Assembly: GCA_937900045.1 (NCBI GenBank)
Contig: CALCEB010000196.1
Coordinates: 1-23,391, forward strand
Length of the DNA stretch: 23,391 nt
From: an uncultured Acidobacteriota bacterium
GTDB lineage: Bacteria; Acidobacteriota; Terriglobia; UBA7540
Reading direction: 5' to 3'
Shown: one piece after another, positions 8,845 to 13,964 of the stretch
Layout: the number at the start of each line of letters is the position of its first letter
Numbering within the stretch: the first letter of the stretch is position 1
Program-made: the position numbers and the translations under genes
The notes under the pieces: generated by a model
Databases searched by the model: none
What the model was told of the DNA's origin: nothing
The model's input: only the letters and a program-made list of their open reading frames with translations

Positions 8845-8988
8845 ATGGCATTTAAACAAGGTGAAGTTTACCGCTGTCCTGATCCGGACTGCGGCTGTGA
8901 AGTGACCGTCACCCAGCGCGCCGCAGCAGGCAAGGGCGGCAGCCAAAACCCGCGCTGCTACTGCGGAAAAGAGATGGTCAAAAAGTAG
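8845..8988 (+). CDS. Metallothionein-like small Cys-rich protein
   Basis: A 47-residue protein with Cys at 11, 16, 18, 38 and 40, set as CPDPDCGC near the N-terminus and CYCG near the C-terminus around a polar, Gly/Lys-rich middle. The paired Cys clusters suggest binding of a soft or thiophilic metal ion, either as a small metallothionein or as a zinc-ribbon or rubredoxin-like knuckle. I cannot assign it to a named family with certainty. ATG 8845 is preceded by AAAGGAGAAAACA, a strong ribosome binding site. Expression from the MerR-type promoter just upstream fits a metal-inducible metal-binding protein. A mutated copy lies at 7287-7436. The outer-membrane, MerP-like and MerT-like genes follow on the same strand. 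Confidence 0.8.
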   Translation: MAFKQGEVYRCPDPDCGCEVTVTQRAAAGKGGSQNPRCYCGKEMVKK

Positions 8989-8994
8989 CTGAGC

Positions 8995-9021
8995 GGGGGC
9001 GGAGCAGCAATCCCCGCCCCC
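8995..9021 (+). promoter_or_regulatory. GC-rich hairpin after the metallothionein-like gene
   Basis: Arms GGGGGCGG (8995-9002) and CCGCCCCC (9014-9021) form a perfect 8-pair stem with an 11-base loop, 6 bases past the stop codon. No T-run follows, so it is not a classic intrinsic terminator. It may stabilise the upstream mRNA end or partly reduce read-through into the next gene. Confidence 0.5.
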
Positions 9022-9047
9022 AAGAACTCTCCATGTGGAAGTTTCTT

Positions 9048-9899
9048 ATGCGCACCGAAAGCGTAATCCTCGTGCCGCTCTTAATGCTCGGCGCGATCAG
9101 TATTGCATTCGGCTCCGGGCACGGTCCGGTCTTTGGCTTGGCCACGCCCACCAACGTCAAGGGCGGATGGAGTCTCGATCTCGGGACGATGGGCCGTGTG
9201 GGTTCAGAGGATAGCAGCGCGATGGAACGGGCGATGCTCAGCTATGGCATTACCCAGGACATCCAGATCTCAGTTTCCGGACCGGCGGTTTTCACCGCGG
9301 CTCCTTTGCCACCGGGCCGCATCACGGCGATGATGCCGGCGACAGGGGATTACGAAGCCATTGGAGCCTGGCGGTTCCAGCGCAGGGATACCAGTGTCGG
9401 CTCGCGCATTGAGACCACAGCCTACGGTGGCGTCATCCTGCCTGGTTCCCAGAAGCCTCCAGGGCTAATCGGCCAATTGCATTGGGCGCCGGGCGTTCTT
9501 GGAATGATCGCCACCGGCTATGCCTCGCGCAAGAACTACCTGTGGGCAGGGGTCGGCGGCATCCACTTCGACCAATCGCACGGTGACCGGAGACCGGGAA
9601 TGCTGATGTACAGCCTCGTCTATGGGTATCGTCCCAAGCCGCTACGCAAGGAATATCCGCACTGGGACGGAAGGTTTTTCATCGAAACGGACGGAGAATA
9701 TTCGAACCGAGCCCTGCGTCAGGGCCTCGAAGTACCGGGGACGAACGGGGGGCAGGTCTTTGTCGGTCCTACCACGCTTTGGATTTACAAAAATTATGGC
9801 ATCGAAGGCGGAATTCAGTGGCCGGTTTATCGCAACACCGGACCTGTCTTCGAGCGGGAACGATACCGATTTGCCATCGACTTCAGTTATTTCTTTTGA
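9048..9899 (+). CDS. Secreted outer-membrane beta-barrel-like protein
   Basis: From ATG 9048 the product has 283 residues. The start is preferred because GGAAG lies 6-8 bases upstream; ATG 9033 has no ribosome binding site. The N-terminus (about 1-24) is a signal peptide with a hydrophobic core ending in AFGSG. The rest is rich in Gly and aromatic residues in alternating patterns and ends in DFSYFF. A terminal Phe preceded by alternating aromatics is the usual signature of outer-membrane barrels in Gram-negative bacteria. I do not recognise a named family. It starts 59 bases after the metallothionein-like gene and stops 13 bases before the MerP-like selenoprotein. It is therefore probably co-transcribed and may form the outer-membrane stage of the same metal-handling system. 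Confidence 0.8.
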   Translation: MRTESVILVPLLMLGAISIAFGSGHGPVFGLATPTNVKGGWSLDLGTMGRVGSEDSSAMERAMLSYGITQDIQISVSGPAVFTAAPLPPGRITAMMPATGDYEAIGAWRFQRRDTSVGSRIETTAYGGVILPGSQKPPGLIGQLHWAPGVLGMIATGYASRKNYLWAGVGGIHFDQSHGDRRPGMLMYSLVYGYRPKPLRKEYPHWDGRFFIETDGEYSNRALRQGLEVPGTNGGQVFVGPTTLWIYKNYGIEGGIQWPVYRNTGPVFERERYRFAIDFSYFF

Positions 9900-9912
9900 G
9901 AGGAGCAACAAC

Positions 9913-10401
9913 ATGAAACGACTAGTATTGTTGGTTTCACTTGTGGGAATCCTGGCAGCCGCGCCATTGTGTGCAGAATTTCGGCAGATTGACATCACCA
10001 CGTTCGGCATGGACTGAGCCATCTGTGCGCACGCCGTGAGCGTGTCGATCAAGAAAATTCAAGGGGTTGAATCAGTGGGCGTTAGCCTAAAGCAGGGTCT
10101 AGTGAACATCCACCTAAAACCCGGTAACGCAGTCAAACTCGACCAAGTGCGAAAGGCTATTGAGAACGACGCCTTCACCCCGAAGGATGCCAAAGTTGTG
10201 GCAGTTGGCGAACTGGTCTCTCAAAACGGGAAGTTAGAATTCAAAGTTGCCGGGACGAACGAGACTTTCCCGGCGGCCTCCACCCCGCACAAATCGTGGC
10301 AAACGCAGGTGGGCCAAAAGCTGACCGTCAATGGACTGATTTCTACCTCCGGAACGCTGCAAATCACGAGCGTATCGGGGGAATCCGCAGCGAAAAAGTA
10401 G
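9913..10401 (+). CDS. Candidate selenoprotein: periplasmic HMA-domain (MerP-like) protein with Sec-x-x-Cys metal site
   Basis: The gene reads as 162 residues if the in-frame TGA at 10015-10017 is decoded as selenocysteine. The N-terminus (1-21) is a signal peptide ending LCA. Residues about 24-92 form a heavy-metal-associated (HMA) domain whose metal loop reads GMD-U-AIC. Family members have GMxCxxC, so the TGA falls exactly at the first metal-binding Cys (position 35) and the second Cys is at 38. Downstream the frame stays open and HMA-like (KKIQGVESVGVSLKQG). A Lys/Thr/Ser-rich beta domain (about 93-162) follows, and the frame stops at TAG 10399-10401. GAGAGGAG precedes ATG 9913. A SECIS-like hairpin starts 11 bases past the TGA. 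A Cys TGC to TGA nonsense mutation is the main alternative. The MerT-like gene downstream supports a role in Hg(II) or similar metal transfer. Confidence 0.8.
10018..10050 (+). promoter_or_regulatory. Putative bacterial SECIS element
   Basis: Directly after the TGA at 10015-10017, bases 10029-10034 (GCACGC) pair with 10040-10045 (GCGUGU). This gives six pairs, the last a G-U wobble. The loop is CGUGA (10035-10039). A lower helix of AUC (10021-10023) with GAU (10047-10049) is possible across an asymmetric internal loop. Known bacterial SECIS elements lie in the coding region just after the UGA, with the apical loop about 16-37 bases away and a G in its first two loop positions. Here the distance is 17 bases and the second loop base is G, followed by U as in the E. 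coli fdhF loop. Confidence 0.65.
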
Positions 10402-10572
10402 CGGGTGGATCCATCCGGCTAAAATGCCCGCACACTCCCCAACGGTATCTGGCTACAGCAAACCGGACACGTCGGGACACTCTGCGAGGGCAAAATCGGA
10501 CTCGTCGCTTCCAATATCAAGCTGCTCGGTCACCCGGGTCATGAGAAACCGACCCAAGGAGGTTTTTACACT
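10402..10572 (+). other. Spacer with an open 50-codon stretch in frame with the MerT-like gene
   Basis: Between the selenoprotein stop and the MerT-like start, the frame that leads into ATG 10573 is open from 10423. It reads plausible protein sequence such as GHVGTLCEGKIGLVASNIKL, with no ATG, GTG or TTG start and no ribosome binding site of its own. It may be the remnant of a small gene lost between the two. AAGGAGGT at about 10556-10563 clearly serves the ATG at 10573. Confidence 0.35.
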
Positions 10573-11001
10573 ATGAGTACCCAGGTCTTGGGAAAACAAG
10601 GGTCACCGGCGAGAAAAAACCGGCTTTTGAGCTATCTTGCGCTTTTCACCTCGTTAGGGACGCTGCTGTGCTGCGCGTTGCCATCGCTGCTGGTTCTGCT
10701 GGGCCTGGGCGCGACGGTCGCCTCATTCTTGTCCGCCGTGCCATGTCTCGTAACACTGGCCAGACACCGGGCGTGGGTTTTTACTGTCTCTGGTGTGCTG
10801 ATCGCCAGCAACTTCGTTTACGTGTACAGGCTCTCTCCGCGTCTCAAGGCACAGGGACAGGCATGCTTGATTGAGGACGGCCCCACGGCCTGCGACACCG
10901 CGACGCGCGTAAGCCGCATTGCCTTGTGGGTGGCGGCCGTGATTTACGCTGTGGGCTTCTTCACGGCCTATCTGCTGGTGCCAATCTTCTTCTGGGGATA
11001 A
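10573..11001 (+). CDS. MerT-like mercuric/metal transport membrane protein
   Basis: A 142-residue inner-membrane protein with about four hydrophobic segments (roughly 18-37, 38-56, 67-87, 116-140). The first carries the adjacent pair Cys33-Cys34 in LLCCALPSLL, and a soluble loop after the third carries Cys98 and Cys107. MerT, which takes Hg(II) from periplasmic MerP and passes it to the cytoplasm, has the same plan: a Cys-Cys pair in helix 1 and a second Cys pair in a later loop. MerT is usually about 116 residues, so this one is longer. The ribosome binding site AAGGAGGT is ideal. It follows the Sec-containing MerP-like gene, as merT/merP pairs usually sit together. No MerA reductase is in the window, so detoxification would depend on other genes or on the metallothionein-like protein. 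Confidence 0.75.
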   Translation: MSTQVLGKQGSPARKNRLLSYLALFTSLGTLLCCALPSLLVLLGLGATVASFLSAVPCLVTLARHRAWVFTVSGVLIASNFVYVYRLSPRLKAQGQACLIEDGPTACDTATRVSRIALWVAAVIYAVGFFTAYLLVPIFFWG

Positions 11002-11128
11002 AAGGCGCTCAAAGTGCAGCGACTCATGCATTAAACGTCCGCAGCAATCGGCGTAAGACAAAATTGCGTGCGGAGTTCCTGCAGTCTGCCTCCCCGATGT
11101 CGGCAATGCCTGCGCCACCGCGGGTTCA

Positions 11129-11308
11129 TCACTCTTTACTGAGTTTTCTGATGATGGACTTGGCTAACCCCTCGTGAATCTCGTTGTCACGAGGGACAGG
11201 CTGTGACTGCATCGTTGTGGTGTTGGTGTACCCATCGTGGCTTCCACCATGCCGGACCAGCACACAGCCGATTTCCTCCAGTTTTCGGATAAGGTCCCGC
11301 CGTTTCAT
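11129..11308 (-). CDS. hicA: HicA-family toxin (mRNA interferase)
   Basis: A 59-residue protein starting MKRRDLIRKLEEIGCVLVRH, with the catalytic His in GGSHDGY and the C-terminal EIHEGLAKSIIRKL typical of HicA. HicA is a small double-stranded-RNA-binding-fold ribonuclease that degrades mRNA when not held by HicB. The ATG at 11308 overlaps the stop of the upstream antitoxin-like gene (ATGA), showing translational coupling. The stop is TGA at 11129-11131. The central NTTTMQSQPVPR differs from the usual N-[PA]-x-R-R-x-x-P-V-P-R pattern but keeps the VPR core. Identification is strong despite the short length. Confidence 0.85.
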   Translation of the reverse strand: MKRRDLIRKLEEIGCVLVRHGGSHDGYTNTTTMQSQPVPRDNEIHEGLAKSIIRKLSKE

Positions 11309-11499
11309 TCAGCTACGGCCAGCTCCTCCACTTTTCTAACATACGGCACGTCGCTCGACTCGAGATCGGCCCTGATATCCTTGAGATTTCTCACCAATTC
11401 TTCCTTTGACATGGCCTGAGTCTGATAGTCCGGGTAGTCATTCAGGAAACCAAGGTAGTAATCTCCATCTTGCCAGTAAGTGAATTTGATTGTTTTCAT
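11305..11499 (-). CDS. hicB: HicB-family antitoxin (short)
   Basis: A 64-residue protein with the N-terminal HicB-like half-RNase-H pattern (IKFTYWQDGDYYLGFLNDYPDYQTQA, quoted here only as a motif region at residues 4-29) and a helical end (EELVRNLKDIRADL). It lacks an added DNA-binding domain, as many short HicB proteins do. ATG 11499 follows GAGGAC at a suitable distance. The gene is read before hicA and overlaps it by four bases, so the order is antitoxin then toxin, the reverse of the plus-strand module at 11723. Its likely job is to bind and block the neighbouring HicA and to repress the shared promoter. Confidence 0.75.
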   Translation of the reverse strand: MKTIKFTYWQDGDYYLGFLNDYPDYQTQAMSKEELVRNLKDIRADLESSDVPYVRKVEELAVAE

Positions 11500-11628
11500 G
11501 TTTCGGTCCTCAAACCCGCGCCATCGGGACTCGCTGGCGGCCGAAGCGCGGTGGGTCTGCCATTTGAGTGTACCACTACGCGGCCACGGATTTGAATCCA
11601 GCATGTGCTTATCCAGCGGTCTTTGCAT

Positions 11629-11674
11629 CTGCGGGTGGCGCTGACATTGCCATCCATGTCGGCGCCACCCGCAG
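11629..11674. repeat. 19-base inverted repeat between divergent hic modules
   Basis: Left arm 11629-11647 and right arm 11656-11674 match at 18 of 19 positions (the odd pair is a G-T wobble) around an 8-base loop (TGCCATCC). The left arm begins CTGCGGGTGGCG. It lies in the 223-base divergent promoter region between hicB on the minus strand and hicA on the plus strand, so it cannot be their terminator. It could be a dispersed palindromic element or a shared operator. Confidence 0.7.
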
Positions 11675-11722
11675 AAGGGAACAGCCGCAAGATTCTGCCC
11701 CAGAGTGTGGTAGATTATCGTA

Positions 11723-11977
11723 GTGAGTAAGTGTGATGAGCTCCGGCTTCGGATTCTGCAGGGCAAATCAGATGCGAACATCCGCTTCGACGATTTGTGC
11801 CAGTTGCTTCGCTGGCTCGGTTTCGAAGGGCGAGTACGTGGCAGCCACCCTATTTTCAGAAAGCAGAGTATCCGGGACAGGATCAACCTCCAGCGTGACG
11901 GCAGCAAGGCTAAAGTGTACCAGGTTCGTCAGGTGCGGCACGTTATGCTGACTTATGGACTGGAAGGAGAATCGTAA
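11723..11977 (+). CDS. hicA: HicA-family toxin
   Basis: An 84-residue HicA-type protein. It starts at GTG 11723 and carries the family block DANIRFDDLCQLLRWLGFE (about 17-35), the catalytic His in RGSHPIFRK and NLQRDGSKAKVYQVRQVR near the C-terminus. This is the longer HicA subtype in which the last block is highly conserved. It is the first gene of a classic hicA-hicB pair; hicB starts 4 bases after the stop. The upstream region is shared with the divergent hic module at 11305. No damage is visible, so it is probably active. Confidence 0.9.
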   Translation: MSKCDELRLRILQGKSDANIRFDDLCQLLRWLGFEGRVRGSHPIFRKQSIRDRINLQRDGSKAKVYQVRQVRHVMLTYGLEGES

Positions 11978-11981
11978 GACC

Positions 11982-12194
11982 ATGCACAAATACGAAATCA
12001 TTATTTACTGGAGCACCGAGGACGGGGTGTTTATCGCTGAGGTCCCGGAATTGCCCGGCTGCATGGCGCACGGCACGAGTCACGAAGCAGCGCTCCAGAA
12101 TGTAAACGAAGCCATCCGTTTGTGGATTGATACGGCAAAAGAATTTGGAGATCCCATACCGGAGCCCAAGGGACAGCGCCTAATGCTGGCTTAG
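11982..12194 (+). CDS. hicB: HicB-family antitoxin
   Basis: A 70-residue HicB protein beginning MHKYEIIIYWSTEDGVFIAE, with the family signature VPELPGCMAHGTSHEAAL and the terminal PIPEPKG. These features define the UPF0150/HicB N-terminal domain. ATG 11982 is chosen over the in-frame ATG at 11955 because it gives the standard family start and lies behind GGAAGGAG, although the spacing is a little long. It immediately follows hicA and would neutralise it. The protein lacks a C-terminal DNA-binding extension, so self-repression, if any, depends on the folded complex. Confidence 0.9.
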   Translation: MHKYEIIIYWSTEDGVFIAEVPELPGCMAHGTSHEAALQNVNEAIRLWIDTAKEFGDPIPEPKGQRLMLA

Positions 12195-12256
12195 GTCCCG
12201 ATCGGCTTGACCCACAGCCCTGAACCGGGTTACGGTGTGAGCAAGGAGGATACGGT

Positions 12257-12517
12257 ATGACCATCACGTTGCGCCCGGAACACGAGCGGTTGATCGCGGA
12301 GGCGTTGCGCTCGGGGGCCTATCTGAGTGCCGACGAAGTGATCGGGCGGGCATTCGAACTGCTCCAAGAACAGGAAGCGTTGCTGGCCGAAAAACGCGCC
12401 AAGATCGAGGAAGGCTATGCTGCTGCTCAACGCGGAGAACTCATCGACGCCGATCAAGTTCGTGCTCGCTTGCAAGAGAAGAAACGCGACTGGCTGGCTG
12501 AACAGCGTCAGGGATGA
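12257..12517 (+). CDS. parD: ParD-like ribbon-helix-helix antitoxin
   Basis: An 86-residue protein whose first 40 residues (MTITLRPEHERLIAEAL, then SADEVIGRAFELL) match the ribbon-helix-helix DNA-binding domain of ParD-type antitoxins. A charged helical tail (LLAEKRAKIEEGYAAAQRG) that normally wraps the toxin follows. The ribosome binding site AAGGAGG is excellent. Its stop overlaps the start of a ParE-like toxin (ATGA at 12514-12517), but that toxin is cut short, so this antitoxin has no intact partner next to it. It may be an orphan antitoxin able to protect against related toxins. Confidence 0.85.
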   Translation: MTITLRPEHERLIAEALRSGAYLSADEVIGRAFELLQEQEALLAEKRAKIEEGYAAAQRGELIDADQVRARLQEKKRDWLAEQRQG

Positions 12518-12645
12518 GCCGTTACCAGTTCACTCCTCAAGCCACTGACGATATTTTCGCTGGCTGGCGCAGACCCTTTGGGGTTTCCGGTCTTAGCTCG
12601 CGCCTTGCACGCAGACGTTGGAAGGCCTGCGCCAGCCGGTCCTGA
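12514..12645 (+). pseudogene. parE: Truncated ParE-like toxin
   Basis: The frame starts with MSRYQFTPQATDDIFA, the standard N-terminus of ParE/RelE toxins, coupled to the parD stop. After codon 16 it runs straight into a palindromic insert at 12562-12637 and stops at 12645 after 43 codons of unrelated sequence. The rest of ParE is absent: I find no continuation in any frame before the next gene at 12702. The gene is therefore inactive and the insert coincides exactly with the loss of homology. Confidence 0.7.
12562..12637. mobile_element. 76-base palindrome-ended insert in parE
   Basis: The ends GGCTGGCGCAGACC (12562-12575) and GGCCTGCGCCAGCC (12624-12637) are inverted repeats matching at 13 of 14 positions. 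A 48-base interior containing ACGCAGACGTTGGAAGG-like sequence separates them. The left end lies where parE homology stops. It looks like a miniature inverted-repeat element of the dispersed type frequent in such genomes. I could not identify a flanking target duplication. Confidence 0.5.
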
Positions 12646-12701
12646 TACAAAGCTGGGCGCTTGCGGTTGACAGACGGGCAAGCGCGGCTTAGACTTCAAG
12701 C

Positions 12702-12941
12702 ATGGAAGTGCCCCTTAACCCCGATGTGCAAGCCAAGCTCGCGCGCATTGCCGCCGAGCGCGGGCGTGACGCCGAAGGGCTGGCCAGAGAAGCCATCGAA
12801 CGTTACGTGGATTACGATGAGTGGTTCATCAATGAAGTAGAAAAAGGCCTTGCCCAAATCGCGCGGGGCGCAGAGTTGACCCATGAGGAAGTGGGGGCGC
12901 GGATCGAAAAGTTAATCACTGAAAAGCAGTCACGCGCATAA
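12702..12941 (+). CDS. parD: ParD/CopG-like antitoxin
   Basis: A 79-residue protein with a ribbon-helix-helix-like N-terminal part (MEVPLNPDVQAKLARIAAER then AEGLAREAIERYVDYDEWF) and a charged C-terminal tail ending in EEVGARIEKLI. This matches the antitoxin partner of ParE-family toxins of the CopG/StbD kind. The stop at 12941 is one base before the toxin start, indicating a tight pair. No strong ribosome binding site precedes ATG 12702. It is the second ParD-like gene within 500 bases, but is not a close copy of the first. Confidence 0.85.
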   Translation: MEVPLNPDVQAKLARIAAERGRDAEGLAREAIERYVDYDEWFINEVEKGLAQIARGAELTHEEVGARIEKLITEKQSRA

Positions 12942-12942
12942 A

Positions 12943-13218
12943 ATGGAGCTTCGCTGGACAGAGGAAGCTGCCGCCGACCTGGAGCATATCACGGGTTATC
13001 TGTTTCAGAATGCGCCCGAACGGGCAGCGGAACTGGTGCGCGGCATCTACAACCATACATCCTCATTGCAAACGTTCCCATCCCGTGGCCGCCCAGGCAA
13101 AAAAGTAGGAACGCGCGAGCTCGTACTTTCGCCGCTGCCGTATATCGTGGTCTACCAAACCACCGGCGATGTCATCCACATTGTACGTATCCTGCACGGC
13201 GCGCAGAACTGGCCTTAA
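12943..13218 (+). CDS. parE: ParE/RelE-family toxin
   Basis: A 91-residue toxin of the RelE/ParE superfamily. Features are the start MELRWTEEAAADLEHITGYL, the FPSRGRPGKKVGTRELVL centre and the end YIVVYQTTGDVIHIVRILHGAQNWP (described by parts, residues about 66-91), which is the family's conserved beta strand and C-terminal HGAQ motif. ParE toxins block gyrase; RelE relatives cut mRNA. The two cannot be separated from sequence alone. It lies one base after its antitoxin and appears intact, unlike the interrupted parE at 12514. Confidence 0.9.
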   Translation: MELRWTEEAAADLEHITGYLFQNAPERAAELVRGIYNHTSSLQTFPSRGRPGKKVGTRELVLSPLPYIVVYQTTGDVIHIVRILHGAQNWP

Positions 13219-13243
13219 TAAATCTGAGCCTCTTCACCCGGGG

Positions 13244-13560
13244 TTACCGGCCGACCGGATAGCCCTTCCCCACCCAATTCTGCTTGAAGTTATCGGGCAG
13301 ATCGAGCACTTTCAGGTCTTTGAATCCCATCGCCTTGAGGGTTTTGAACGCGGGACGGATGTTGGGACACGGAGGCAGCGGGCAGCAGCCACACTATAAG
13401 ATCACTTGCTGGTTTCGCGAGAGGGAAGCAGCCCATTTCTTGAGCGGGTAGCACAGCGCGGCGAAGCCGGTGCAGTGCTGCGCTACCTGCTTGGCCCGGC
13501 GATAATTCTTGGCGGCGATCAAGGTGGTGATGGATTTCAGTTGGCCCAAAAACTTCTTGA
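13244..13560 (-). pseudogene. Rhodanese-domain relic
   Basis: Read on the minus strand, the frame ending at TAA 13244-13246 contains CGCCPLPPCPNIRPAF and LKAMGFKDLKVL, then NFKQNWVGKGYPV. These are the hallmarks of the C-terminal half of small rhodanese-like proteins, including the active-site-like Cys loop. A TAG at 13394-13396 interrupts it just before the Cys loop, where family members have Tyr (VILYC). Upstream the same frame reads on (LKKWAASLSRNQQ, and farther up KNYRRAKQVAQHCTGFAALC), but no start codon or usual rhodanese N-terminus is found. I regard it as a decayed gene. Its exact left and right limits beyond the rhodanese part are uncertain. Confidence 0.6.
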
Positions 13561-13619
13561 CAATCAGCTATTCATAGAGTAATATATGTTTAGTAAACTT
13601 CCATTTGAAAGGTTTTTTC

Positions 13620-13964
13620 ATGATAGACCCATCCACGCTCCCTGAGATTCAACCGGGCATCGGTTCCCCCCAGCCTGCCGATGTCTCGCTGCTGCGGCGC
13701 GAACTGATGAGGGAAATTTCCAGTGTCACCCAACAATACCAACTCTACCTGCGTCAGCACGTGGAAATCACGCCCACCATGCGGGCGGAGTGCCTGGTAC
13801 CCACCGTGGAGCAACGTTGGCTGACGGCGGAACTGAACCGGCTTGATCGCCAGATTGAGAAGAAGACCAAGCTGCTGCTCGAGGAACAAAGCCACCGGGG
13901 GAAAGGGAAAAAGCCAGTAAAAATGAGGGCGCCCGCCAAGCGAAAGGAACAAAGCCATGGCTAG
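13620..13964 (+). CDS. Small hypothetical protein with Lys-rich tail
   Basis: A 114-residue product starting at ATG 13620, with AAAGG about 7 bases upstream; a TTG at 13605 is possible but less likely. The first 90 residues are soluble and partly helical (SLLRRELMREISSVTQQYQ). The C-terminus (LLLEEQSHRGKGKKPVKMRAPAKRKEQSHG, described as residues about 85-114) is basic and repetitive. The tail contains EQSH twice because it is encoded by the start of a CAAAGCCA repeat field that continues past the stop. I do not recognise a family. The tail probably reflects read-in to repeat DNA rather than a conserved domain, so the functional part would be the first 85 residues. Confidence 0.5.
   Translation: MIDPSTLPEIQPGIGSPQPADVSLLRRELMREISSVTQQYQLYLRQHVEITPTMRAECLVPTVEQRWLTAELNRLDRQIEKKTKLLLEEQSHRGKGKKPVKMRAPAKRKEQSHG

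Noticed and set aside
10015..10017. Treating the TGA as a normal stop and calling a short secreted peptide plus a separate gene from GTG 10036
   Set aside because: The split would cut one HMA domain in half at its metal loop. GTG 10036 has no ribosome binding site, and the SECIS-like hairpin and intact frame favour one recoded gene.
11305..11907. 200-residue minus-strand open frame upstream of hicA
   Set aside because: Only the last 64 residues look like a HicB protein, with a proper ribosome binding site at ATG 11499. The rest runs through the inverted repeat and overlaps the divergent hicA.
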